From contig JBNKVX010000001.1 in the NCBI GenBank assembly GCA_050299435.1, positions 31,498-95,497 on the forward strand: a DNA stretch of 64,000 bases, read 5' to 3'. The position numbers and the translations under genes are program-made. The DNA comes from 1162T-S-0a-05 sp050299435. Its GTDB lineage: Bacteria; Pseudomonadota; Gammaproteobacteria; Pseudomonadales; Cellvibrionaceae. Shown piece by piece: positions 28,108 to 36,488 of the stretch (the stretch's first letter is position 1; each line of letters starts with the position of its first letter). The notes under the pieces were generated by a model, which worked only from the letters and a program-made list of their open reading frames with translations, was not told the origin of the DNA and made no database searches.

Positions 28108-29855
28108 ATTCTTTGCATTACTTTAATCCCAAGTAATTCCAGGCCGATTTGCAAGGTATTTGCGGTCATTTTGCAGAGCAAGAGCCGACTGTTGCGAAGC
28201 TCTGTGTCTATATCGCTTTTTAATACCGGGCAAGATTCATAAAACGCCATAAAAATCGCGCTCAGATCGTAGAGATAATTGCACAGAACATGAGGATACG
28301 CTTCTTGAGCAACTTGTTCGATTGCTTCTGAGAATTGCATAATTTTAAGTGCAAGCGCGTATTCATGTTTTTCATTTAACTGAACCTTTGAGCGGAAACT
28401 TTCCATGTCTTCATTGGCTTTTCTAAAAATACTACGAATACGTGCATAGGCAAATTGCAAGTACGGGCTGGTGTTGCCTTCAAAACGCAGCATATTGTCC
28501 CAATTAAATACATAGTCATTTGTGCGTGTTTTGCTGAGGTCTGCATATTTCACCGCACCAATACCCACGTTTTTGGCAATTTCCCGTATTTCCTCTTCGG
28601 GGAAAGTTTCGTCGCGCGTGCTGAGTTTTTCGCGTACAAGCTTGTTAGCGCGTTCAATGGCTTCTTCAAGTAAATCTGCCAATTTAACAGTTTCACCGCT
28701 GCGCGTTTTAAAGGGTTTGCCGTCGTCACCGAGTATCATGCCAAAGGCGTGGTGTTCAAGACTTTGCCACTCGTTGGCGAAACCGGCTTTGTGACCCAGA
28801 AGAAAAACCTGTTGCATATGCAGAGATTGTCTTGCGTCGATAAAGTATAAAATTCGGTCGGCTTCCAGGTTTGAACATCGGTATTGCAATGCCGCAAGAT
28901 CGGTTGTGCTATACAGATAGCCGCCGTCCGACTTTTGAATAATGACAACTGCAGGGTCACCATTTTTATCCGCGAGCTCCTTGAGAAAAGCAACTTGCGC
29001 ACCTTTGTCTTCAACAACAAGACCTTTTTCCTGTAAGCTCAACACAACTTCGGCCAACATGTCGTTGTAAGCGCTTTCACCCCGTACGTCTTCAGGTTTT
29101 AGCGTGACATCCAGGGTGTGATAAATTTCCTCAGCATGATGTAGAGATACAGATTTAAATTGCTCCCACAACTTTAAAACGTCCTTATCGCCGGATTGCA
29201 ATTTAACTACGTATTCACGCGCGCGATCAGCAAATCCTGAATTTTCATCAAAATGCTTTTTCGCTTGTTTATAGAAAGTTTCAAGATCACTTAATGCCAG
29301 CTCAGCTTCTTCACCCTGTTGAATATGTGACTCCAGCTCGGCGATGAGCATGCCGAATTGTGTACCCCAGTCCCCAACGTGATTTTGTCTAATCACTTTA
29401 TGCCCAAGAAATTCCAGAATGCGGGCAAGTGCATCGCCGAGCACGGTGGTGCGTAAATGGCCGACATGCATTTCCTTGGCGAGGTTGGGTGAAGAGTAAT
29501 CAATAACGATACACAATTGTTCTTCCGATTTTTCTAAACCCAATTTGTCGTCAGAGCTGCCTAATTCGAGTTGATTCGCTAGCCACTCTTTTTGCAGATG
29601 AATATTGATAAATCCGGGGCCGGCAATTTCCAGGGTGCTGGCAATACCCTCCAGCTGTATGTTATCCAGTATGAGCTGCGCAATTTCACGCGGAGGCTTT
29701 CCCATACCCTTGGCGGCAGCCATTGCACCATTGGCCTGATAATCACCAAAACCGGGCTTTTTTGAAGGACTGATGTGTGGCTGGTATTCTGCAGGGAAGC
29801 CTGCGTCGCTCATGGCGTTGCGAAAGCGTTCGTTTAAAAGGGCGCGAATATTCAT
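28104..29855 (-). CDS. argS: Arginyl-tRNA synthetase
   Basis: 583 residues from ATG 29855 (MNIRALLNERFRNAM), which aligns with the E. coli start; a TTG two codons upstream also lies in frame. It charges tRNA-Arg. The N-terminal Add1 domain is followed by the class I signature SPNLAKEMHVGHLRTT (HVGH), the catalytic Rossmann fold (GDWGTQFGML), a degenerate KMSKS equivalent (KPFKTRSGETVKL) and the anticodon-binding helical domain ending LLGIKVMQRM. It is a monocistronic essential gene, divergent from the hydratase operon. Confidence 0.97.
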   Translation of the reverse strand: MNIRALLNERFRNAMSDAGFPAEYQPHISPSKKPGFGDYQANGAMAAAKGMGKPPREIAQLILDNIQLEGIASTLEIAGPGFINIHLQKEWLANQLELGSSDDKLGLEKSEEQLCIVIDYSSPNLAKEMHVGHLRTTVLGDALARILEFLGHKVIRQNHVGDWGTQFGMLIAELESHIQQGEEAELALSDLETFYKQAKKHFDENSGFADRAREYVVKLQSGDKDVLKLWEQFKSVSLHHAEEIYHTLDVTLKPEDVRGESAYNDMLAEVVLSLQEKGLVVEDKGAQVAFLKELADKNGDPAVVIIQKSDGGYLYSTTDLAALQYRCSNLEADRILYFIDARQSLHMQQVFLLGHKAGFANEWQSLEHHAFGMILGDDGKPFKTRSGETVKLADLLEEAIERANKLVREKLSTRDETFPEEEIREIAKNVGIGAVKYADLSKTRTNDYVFNWDNMLRFEGNTSPYLQFAYARIRSIFRKANEDMESFRSKVQLNEKHEYALALKIMQFSEAIEQVAQEAYPHVLCNYLYDLSAIFMAFYESCPVLKSDIDTELRNSRLLLCKMTANTLQIGLELLGIKVMQRM

Positions 29856-30074
29856 AGACAATGGTGCCGAATTGTGGGAAATAACTGAGCAGCGGCGATT
29901 TTAGCGGCGTCGTGACAAGATGCAAGGTATTACGAAACAGATCGGGGATTCTTTCCAGGCTATTGCAGTCTAAACTATGACCTACAACGGAAGAATTTCA
30001 GTGCAGTTTGTGTAAGCAATAAGTGGATTACCTTGTAATTACCAGGGCGCACATAGGGACTAGAGGAGAAAATA

Positions 30075-30857
30075 ATGACATCCGAAGTACAAATGAATTG
30101 CGAGAATGGGGTGATGGAAATCTGCCTCAATAGGCCGGAAAGGAAGAATGCCCTGAATCTTGCAATGTACCAGGCATTGGCAAGTCACTTTCAAAACATA
30201 AGAAACCAGACAGCGATTCGTGTTGTATTGCTCACTGGCGAGGGCGCTTGTTTTACCAGTGGCAATGATCTCAACGATTTTGCCAGCGCTCCCCAGGAAT
30301 ACGATGACAAACACCCGCTTATTCAATTTATGCTCGGTTTGCTAGATTGCCCAGTACCTGTGGTGGCGGCAGTTGAAGGTGTTGCAGTGGGTATAGGCAC
30401 TACGATGCTACTGCATTGCGATTTTGTTTATGCCTCTGCCGAATCCGTTTTTCAATTACCCTTTGTCAATCTGGGTTTGTGCCCAGAGTATGCCTCGAGT
30501 TTTCTGTTACCTCGTATTGCAGGCCACGTGCGCGCAGCAGAAATGTTAATGCTTGGCGAAAAATTTTCAGCAGAATTTGCACTTGAATGTGGAATGATTA
30601 ACGGTATTTATTCTTCGCCGAGAAACAAAGCAATGGAAACCTGCGTAAAACTTAGCAAGCAAGCGCCGGCTGCAATTCGTCTCACAAAGAAATTGTTAAA
30701 AAGCGAAAATGCGGAGGATGTATTGCGTGTGATGATGCATGAAAGCGAGTTATTTAAAGCAAGATTACAGTCCCCTGAGTTCGGAGAAGCCGTCACGGCT
30801 TTTTTTGAAAAGCGACCGGCGGATTTTTCAAAATTTGAAGGAGAGTACAATGACTAG
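30075..30857 (+). CDS. Enoyl-CoA hydratase/isomerase family protein
   Basis: 260 residues in the crotonase fold, which hydrates or isomerises enoyl-CoA thioesters. A strong AGAGGAG lies just before the ATG. Oxyanion-hole segments are visible: VLLTGEGACFTSGNDLNDF and GVAVGIGTTMLLHCDFVYAS. The usual first catalytic Glu region reads LPFVNLGLCPEYASSFLLPR with a Glu in the PEYAS block, as in peroxisomal-type delta3-delta2-enoyl-CoA isomerases. The gene overlaps the following dienoyl-CoA-reductase-like gene by eight bases. Together they suggest handling of double bonds during breakdown of unsaturated fatty acids. Isomerase is somewhat likelier than hydratase. Confidence 0.87.
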   Translation: MTSEVQMNCENGVMEICLNRPERKNALNLAMYQALASHFQNIRNQTAIRVVLLTGEGACFTSGNDLNDFASAPQEYDDKHPLIQFMLGLLDCPVPVVAAVEGVAVGIGTTMLLHCDFVYASAESVFQLPFVNLGLCPEYASSFLLPRIAGHVRAAEMLMLGEKFSAEFALECGMINGIYSSPRNKAMETCVKLSKQAPAAIRLTKKLLKSENAEDVLRVMMHESELFKARLQSPEFGEAVTAFFEKRPADFSKFEGEYND

Positions 30858-31671
30858 CCATTTTGATTTCAAGGGAAAAAAAGTCGTAGTCGTGGGTGGA
30901 ACAAGCGGTATTAATCAGGGCATCGCCGAAAGTTTTGCCCGAGCGGGTGCGCAGGTGGCGGTGGCGAGTCGCAGTGAAGACAAGGTTGTGCACACAGTAG
31001 AAAAATTAAAAGAGCTCGGCAGCGAAGCGCGCGGGTTTAGCGCGGACGTGCGCGATATTGAAGCTCTGGAAAAAGGTCTGAAAGAAATCGGAAGTGTCTG
31101 GGGAACAATTGATGTCTTGATTTCAGGAGCAGCGGGAAATTTTCCTGCGCTTGCAAATGGTATGTCAGCCAATGGATTTAAATCTGTTGTTGATATTGAT
31201 TTGTTGGGTACCTTCAACGTAATGAAAGCCGCTTACCCTTATCTCACCAAACCCGGGGCTTCGATAGTGAATATTTCCGCACCACAAGCTTTTTTGCCTA
31301 TGGTTGCTCAAGCGCATGTTTGTTCAGCCAAAGCCGGGGTTGACATGATCACACGCTGCCTGGCGCTGGAGTGGGGGCCAGAGGGGATTCGCATCAACAG
31401 TATTGTGCCGGGCCCTATCGAAGGTACCGAGGGGATGAAACGATTGGCTCCAACCCCCGAGTTTGTAGAAAAAGCCAAGCATTCAGTACCACTGAAACGC
31501 TTGGGGCAAAAACAGGATATTGGCAATATGTGTTTGTTTCTTGCATCTGAACAGGCTTCCTATGTCAGTGGAACAGTTATTCCCGTTGACGGTGGTTGGT
31601 CTTTGGGAGGGGCGTCGGGCTTAAGTAGTCAGTTGGGTGAAATGTTTAAGCAGTTGGTTGACGCGAATTGA
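30850..31671 (+). CDS. SDR family oxidoreductase, 2,4-dienoyl-CoA reductase-like
   Basis: 273 residues from ATG 30850 with GAAGGAG upstream. NADP-binding VVGGTSGINQG and ISGAAGNFPA (the AAGNF block of dienoyl-CoA reductases) are clear. Where classical SDRs have YxxxK, this protein reads AQAHVCSAKAGVD: the Lys is kept and the Tyr is absent, as in the peroxisomal DECR2 type. The following ALEWGPEGIRINSIVPGPI and GTEG blocks also match that branch. It probably reduces 2,4-dienoyl-CoA during beta-oxidation of polyunsaturated acyl chains. It overlaps the hydratase/isomerase gene by eight bases, and its TGA overlaps the TTG start of the DUF1287 gene. Confidence 0.85.
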   Translation: MTSHFDFKGKKVVVVGGTSGINQGIAESFARAGAQVAVASRSEDKVVHTVEKLKELGSEARGFSADVRDIEALEKGLKEIGSVWGTIDVLISGAAGNFPALANGMSANGFKSVVDIDLLGTFNVMKAAYPYLTKPGASIVNISAPQAFLPMVAQAHVCSAKAGVDMITRCLALEWGPEGIRINSIVPGPIEGTEGMKRLAPTPEFVEKAKHSVPLKRLGQKQDIGNMCLFLASEQASYVSGTVIPVDGGWSLGGASGLSSQLGEMFKQLVDAN

Positions 31672-32291
31672 AAAACACACAATTTTTCCTGGCTGGATTA
31701 TTTTTGTTTGTCACATTCCTGGCAGATTTTGCGAGTGCACAAAATCAAGATAATTTTGCAGATGATCTCGTTAAGGCGGCCCGTGAGAGAACAAAACACT
31801 TTGTCATTTATAACGGCGCCTATCGCTCAATTCCTTATCCAATGGGTGACGTACCGAAGCGTTTTGGTGTATGTACGGATGTGCTTATTCGCAGCTATCG
31901 CCAGTTGAAGATTGATTTGCAGGAACGGGTGCATGAAGATATGCGAGCCAACTTTGAGCTATACCCAAAAATTTGGGGCTTGAGCAAACCTGATACGAAT
32001 ATCGATCATCGGCGCGTACCCAATTTGCGTGTATTTTTTTCGCGTTTCGGAGAAAGCCTGACAATCAGTACAAAAGGCGCTGACTACCTGCCGGGTGATA
32101 TTGTGACTTGGATCCTGGATGGTGGCCAAGCTCATATCGGTATTGTGTCCGATAAACGCAATAGTCAGGGTGTGCCTTATGTGATTCATAATATTGGTTT
32201 GGGACCCAAAGAAGATGACCGCTTATTCGCTTATACCCTGACGGGGCACTATCGCTATCATCCGCCTCGGAAGGAAAATTCCTCAGAATAA
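31668..32291 (+). CDS. DUF1287 family secreted protein
   Basis: 207 residues from a TTG that overlaps the SDR stop (TTGA). A signal peptide (FFLAGLFLFVTFLADFASA) precedes a DUF1287 domain with IYNGAYRSIPYPMGDVP, RFGVCTDVLIRSYR (conserved Cys), DYLPGDIVTW, GQAHIGIVSD and IHNIGLGPKEDD. The Cys and His placement resembles NlpC/P60-type cysteine hydrolases, so a periplasmic peptidase or amidase role is plausible but unproven. Coupling to lipid-oxidation genes is unexplained. The start is weak, with no ribosome site of its own. Confidence 0.85.
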   Translation: MKNTQFFLAGLFLFVTFLADFASAQNQDNFADDLVKAARERTKHFVIYNGAYRSIPYPMGDVPKRFGVCTDVLIRSYRQLKIDLQERVHEDMRANFELYPKIWGLSKPDTNIDHRRVPNLRVFFSRFGESLTISTKGADYLPGDIVTWILDGGQAHIGIVSDKRNSQGVPYVIHNIGLGPKEDDRLFAYTLTGHYRYHPPRKENSSE

Positions 32292-32340
32292 TGTACACTA
32301 CTCGACTTTTGGCTTAATCGTGAATGGATAGTGTAAATCT

Positions 32341-33216
32341 ATGTCTAGTACAGACTCCAAAGCAGAAGAACTCATATTAAAATTCAGTTGTGACGATCGT
32401 CCAGGCATTGTAGCTTCAGTGGCAAGTTTGTTTTCCCTGCAGGGTTTTAATATTCGTGAGTCCTCTCAATTTGAGGATGTGAGTACGCGTCGTTTTTTTA
32501 TGCGCACATTTTTAGAATCTGTGGAGGGACCCAAAAACGTTGCCGATGTGCGGTCTGCATTTCAATCAGTTGCTGATCGTTACAACATGGACTGGGAAAT
32601 GTGCAATCCACAAAGCAAAATGCGTATTGTCATTGCAGTTTCTCAGTGGGGACATTGCCTGAACAATTTGTTAAACGGTTGGAAGCGCGGGTATTTGCCT
32701 GTTGATATCGCTGCAGTGGTATCGAATCATGAAGAGATGCGTGGACTTTGCGAATGGTACGACGTCCCCTATCACTATCTCCCCGTCACACCAGAGTCAA
32801 AAGCCGAACAAGAAACAGCAATATTGGATTTAATGAAAAGTGAAAAGGCGGATCTGCTCGTTTTAGCTCGCTATATGCAAATTCTTTCCGACACGATGTG
32901 CAAAAACCTTTCTGGAAAAGCAATTAACATTCACCACTCCTTTTTACCGGGCTTTAAGGGCGCCAAACCTTATCACCAAGCCTTTGATCGCGGCGTTAAG
33001 TTGATCGGTGCTACTGCGCACTATGTGACTTCGGAATTGGATGAAGGACCGATCATTGAACAAAGTGTTGAACGTGTGAATCATGCTATTGCTCCTGAAG
33101 AATTGGTTGAAATTGGACGAGACATTGAAGCGCTCGTGCTGCAACGCGCGGTGCGTTGGCATGCTGAACACCGTATTTTGCTTAACGGTACAAAGACGGT
33201 TGTGTTTAATCGATAG
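32341..33216 (+). CDS. purU: Formyltetrahydrofolate deformylase
   Basis: 291 residues. Releases formate from 10-formyl-tetrahydrofolate, balancing one-carbon pools and feeding formate to PurT. An N-terminal ACT domain (KFSCDDRPGIVASVASLF, residues ~12-85) is followed by a formyltransferase domain with INIHHSFLPGFKGAKPYHQ, GATAHYVTSELDEGPII and a C-terminal region. The catalytic Asn, His and Asp are present. It starts 49 bases after the DUF1287 gene and is followed by the sugar kinase gene, with a 20-base gap. Confidence 0.95.
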   Translation: MSSTDSKAEELILKFSCDDRPGIVASVASLFSLQGFNIRESSQFEDVSTRRFFMRTFLESVEGPKNVADVRSAFQSVADRYNMDWEMCNPQSKMRIVIAVSQWGHCLNNLLNGWKRGYLPVDIAAVVSNHEEMRGLCEWYDVPYHYLPVTPESKAEQETAILDLMKSEKADLLVLARYMQILSDTMCKNLSGKAINIHHSFLPGFKGAKPYHQAFDRGVKLIGATAHYVTSELDEGPIIEQSVERVNHAIAPEELVEIGRDIEALVLQRAVRWHAEHRILLNGTKTVVFNR

Positions 33217-33236
33217 GCTTACTGAAGAGTGAATTT

Positions 33237-34124
33237 GTGTACGGCGCAATAGAAGCAGGAGGAACAAAGTTCGTTTGCGCCGTCGGGGAAAACCTGGACG
33301 CACTCACAGTAAAGGTTTTTGCAACACGCCATCCAAATGAAACGCTCCAGGAAGTTGGTAATTTTCTTCGCAGCTATAAGCAAAGTTTAAAGGGGATAGG
33401 TATTGCCAGTTTCGGTCCCATTGATCTGCATCCTGCCTCGCCAACGTACGGCTTTATTACATCGACGCCAAAAACCGATTGGGCTCACCTGAATCTCGTG
33501 GGTGAAATTAAAAAAGTTTTATCTTCAGCAGAAATGCCTGTCGCTTTTGACACTGATGTGAATGGCGCAGCCCTCGGAGAAGCTTGTTATGGTGCAGGTC
33601 AAGGCAAGCAGGATTTTATCTACATCACAATTGGTACGGGAATCGGTGGCGGCATCGTTGCAAATTCAGAACTCATTCACGGTCTGGTGCACACCGAGTT
33701 GGGTCATATATTTTTACCCAAACATCCCGAAGATAAGTTTGCGGGGTGCTGCCCTTACCACGGAGCCAATTGTTTTGAAGGTTTGGCAAGCGGACCCGCG
33801 ATAGCGAAACGTTGGCAGATCCATCCCGAAAATTTGCCGGCAACACATCCCGCTTGGGAATTACAGTCCTGGTATGTCGGTGCAGCGCTCAGTAGTTTAA
33901 TTTGTAGTATGTCTCCGCAGCGTATTATTCTGGGCGGAGGCACCATGCAGGTAGAAGGTTTAATCGAAAAAATTCGTCAGCAAACCCAGCTGCATTTAAA
34001 CAACTACATTGTGAATGCTGAATTAGATACCGGCATAAATGATTACATTGTCAATCCCGGTCTCGGTGATCGCTCAGGTGTGATCGGCGCTTGGGAATTG
34101 ATACGTAGTCAACTCAACAAGTAA
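33237..34124 (+). CDS. ROK family sugar kinase, fructokinase-like
   Basis: 295 residues from GTG 33237 with GAAGAG upstream. ATP-binding and sugar-binding ROK motifs: AIEAGGTKFVCAVG at the start, FDTDVNGAALGEACYGAG (catalytic Asp) and TIGTGIGGGIVANSELIHG. The zinc-binding segment is GHIFLPKHPEDKFAGCCPYHGANCFEGLASGPA. This wording of the zinc loop is the one found in bacterial ROK fructokinases. It phosphorylates a hexose, probably fructose, though mannose cannot be excluded. It ends in front of the terminator at 34178. Confidence 0.88.
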   Translation: MYGAIEAGGTKFVCAVGENLDALTVKVFATRHPNETLQEVGNFLRSYKQSLKGIGIASFGPIDLHPASPTYGFITSTPKTDWAHLNLVGEIKKVLSSAEMPVAFDTDVNGAALGEACYGAGQGKQDFIYITIGTGIGGGIVANSELIHGLVHTELGHIFLPKHPEDKFAGCCPYHGANCFEGLASGPAIAKRWQIHPENLPATHPAWELQSWYVGAALSSLICSMSPQRIILGGGTMQVEGLIEKIRQQTQLHLNNYIVNAELDTGINDYIVNPGLGDRSGVIGAWELIRSQLNK

Positions 34125-34177
34125 GTGATTTTCGTAAAAGCTCACAGCTAATATTACAATTTCTAATTTTGTTAGAA

Positions 34178-34210
34178 CAAAAAAGGGAGCATTTCGCTCC
34201 CTTTTTATTT
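34178..34210. terminator. Bidirectional intrinsic terminator
   Basis: GGGAGC-ATTTC-GCTCCC flanked by A5-6 on the left and T5 on the right ends the ROK kinase gene on + and the GH67 gene on -. It has the full stem plus U tract in both directions. Confidence 0.88.
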
Positions 34211-34232
34211 GGCCTTTTAATCAGCTACTTAA

Positions 34233-36410
34233 TCAGCCACGCCCAGGTGCATAGGGGAACTTCATTTTCTTGTATTCTTCCAGCGTACCTTTGGGTTTTT
34301 CCAAACCTTTCGGAATGGGACGACCTGAGAAAGTCTGAAAATAGAGAACACTTGAGTCGCGCCACCATTGTGCTTCTTTCACTTGAATGTCCAGTGCCAT
34401 TTCAACTTGCTTGAATTGCAATGGGTCTATTTTTCCTTCCAGTTTCGCCCAGGTATTTGCCATGGCTTCAACATCGGCGGCACCTTTGTAGTAACGGTGA
34501 ACAAGTTCGTCCCACAATGATCGACCACTTGATTTAATGGTGTAATTCCATGGCAAGTGATGAAACCACAGGAGTAATTCTTCAGGCGTGGTTTCCGGTT
34601 TTGCATACAGTTCATTCAGCGGAGGATGGTACTGCGCCACAGCATTTTCTCCGCTGGGAGAGCGATTGAGTCCAATACCAAGTTTATCTGCGCGATGATA
34701 ATAAACCGGATTCCAGTCCGCACGACCAAGATTATCAACCCAGGGGCCTGGGCCGTAGTGATGGCCGGTTGCCATTAAATGATGAAGTCCGAGTGGCGTC
34801 ATATAGTTCACTGTCATTTCGCGAGAACGCATCATTAAATCTTTAATTGTTGCGATAACTTCTTCATCGTGACTGAAGGTCATTTTTATCCACTCGTCTG
34901 CAATCTCTTCTGCACTGAGCGTGTGGTCCCAAGCCAGGCGACCGAACACATACCAGTTAGACTGCAAGATAGGATGCCCCGTCCAATTTCGATCACTGCC
35001 GATGTTTGAAACACCAGCCATGCCAGAAATAGAATTTTTAAACAGCGAGCCATCGACGACTTTCGCAACCGTGGAGCCTTCGCCTTGTGCATAAGTGTCG
35101 GCTTCCAGGGCTTCTTTGTACATTGTGCCGAGATAAACAAAGTGCGTACTAAATCCGAGGTATTCCATGGTGATTTGAAATTCCATCATCATGGGCGTTT
35201 TTGGAGTGGCACCAAACAAGGGACTGAAAGGCTCGCGAGGTTGAAAATCAATGGGTCCATTTTTCACTTGAACTAAAACGTTATTGCGAAATTTTCCATC
35301 CAGGGGCTTAAATTCTGAGTACGCCTGTTTGGAACGCTCTTCATTTTTTTCGTGCGCATACACAAAGGCTCGCCACATCACTATTCCGCCGTGGGGAGCA
35401 AGCGCATCGGCTAACATGTTTGCACCCTCTGCATGAGTTCTACCAAAATCTCCTGGCCCCGGCTGACCTTCGGAGTTAGCCTTCACCAGGAATCCGCCAA
35501 AGTCTGGAATTTCTTGGTAAATTTCATCTACTTTATTTTTCCACCACTCCTGTACATTTGGCTCGAGTGGGTCTGAAGTATCCAGTCCACCAACTAATTG
35601 TGGCGAACTGAATTTAATGGATAAATACACTTTGATTCCGTAGGGTCGAAAAACATCAGCAAGAGCTTTAACTTTTTCGAGATAATGAGGCGTAATTATC
35701 AGTGCATTTGCATTGACATTATTCAATACGGTTCCATTAACTCCGATTGACGCGTTTGCTCTCGCGTAGTCGTGGTAATGAGGGTAAATGTATTCAGGTA
35801 GTTTGTGCCAATCCCAAATGGATTGTCCCGCGTAACCACGCTCAACATGTCTGTCCAAATTGTCCCAGTGATTCAGAGTGCGGATTTGAATTTTGGGATC
35901 AGAACTGAGATTGAAATCGCTTGTGTCAGCTTCGGTTTGAATAAGGCGGAGAAAATGAAACGCGCCGTACAACAAACCGACATCGCTCTTCGCGCTAATC
36001 AAAGTAACTGTCTTGCCTTGTAATTTCGTTTGTGTGATTGCATAACCTTCGTTACTCAACGAGCTCAATTCTTCGGGCAGGGCAAGATTGTTTTTTTCTA
36101 GTTCTTTTTGCGTTGCTAGCAAGAGAGAACCCTTTTTTAAACGTGCGTTTTCTTGCGGAATGCCTCCCACCAATCCGTCAAAAGCGATTGAGAGTTCGTG
36201 TCTAATGATTTCAAGGGTGTCGCTATCTCCCCAGACTTGCCAGCTACGAAACTGTGATCGATAGCGTTTGGCGGCATTTTTTTCGATCGGATCGTATTTC
36301 AGCCACAATCGATATCCGTCATCCCCTTGGGGAAAAACATCTGCATGCACAGTGCTGCAAGTGAAAATCGTCACTAGTGCGAGGGTTTTGAATAAACCAA
36401 ACGTTTTCAT
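34233..36410 (-). CDS. GH67 alpha-glucuronidase
   Basis: 725 residues. Removes 4-O-methyl-glucuronic acid from the non-reducing end of xylo-oligosaccharides made by GH10 xylanases. A signal peptide (FKTLALVTIFTCSTVHA) is followed by the N-terminal domain (~25-150), TIM barrel and helical C-terminal domain. Glu314 in KANSEGQPGPGDFG is the acid. Asp388 (NGPIDFQ) and Glu416 (FQITMEYLGF) form the base pair; spacing from Glu314 is almost the same as in C. japonicus GlcA67A (E292, D365, E393). It is about 21 kb from the GH10 gene, convergent with the sugar kinase, and 69 bases after the ydiJ stop. Confidence 0.95.
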   Translation of the reverse strand: MKTFGLFKTLALVTIFTCSTVHADVFPQGDDGYRLWLKYDPIEKNAAKRYRSQFRSWQVWGDSDTLEIIRHELSIAFDGLVGGIPQENARLKKGSLLLATQKELEKNNLALPEELSSLSNEGYAITQTKLQGKTVTLISAKSDVGLLYGAFHFLRLIQTEADTSDFNLSSDPKIQIRTLNHWDNLDRHVERGYAGQSIWDWHKLPEYIYPHYHDYARANASIGVNGTVLNNVNANALIITPHYLEKVKALADVFRPYGIKVYLSIKFSSPQLVGGLDTSDPLEPNVQEWWKNKVDEIYQEIPDFGGFLVKANSEGQPGPGDFGRTHAEGANMLADALAPHGGIVMWRAFVYAHEKNEERSKQAYSEFKPLDGKFRNNVLVQVKNGPIDFQPREPFSPLFGATPKTPMMMEFQITMEYLGFSTHFVYLGTMYKEALEADTYAQGEGSTVAKVVDGSLFKNSISGMAGVSNIGSDRNWTGHPILQSNWYVFGRLAWDHTLSAEEIADEWIKMTFSHDEEVIATIKDLMMRSREMTVNYMTPLGLHHLMATGHHYGPGPWVDNLGRADWNPVYYHRADKLGIGLNRSPSGENAVAQYHPPLNELYAKPETTPEELLLWFHHLPWNYTIKSSGRSLWDELVHRYYKGAADVEAMANTWAKLEGKIDPLQFKQVEMALDIQVKEAQWWRDSSVLYFQTFSGRPIPKGLEKPKGTLEEYKKMKFPYAPGRG

Positions 36411-36463
36411 TATTTGTTCCTTCCGTTTTATTTCTCTTCAGTTACTTAATTTTTTGGTTTTAT

Positions 36464-36488
36464 GTTTAGACTTGACTGTTTAGACTTG
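36464..36488. repeat. 14-bp tandem duplication at the ydiJ stop codon
   Basis: GTTTAGACTTGACT is followed at once by GTTTAGACTTG. The right copy contains the last codons and TAA stop of ydiJ (-). It looks like a small local duplication with no effect on the reading frame. Confidence 0.6.
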
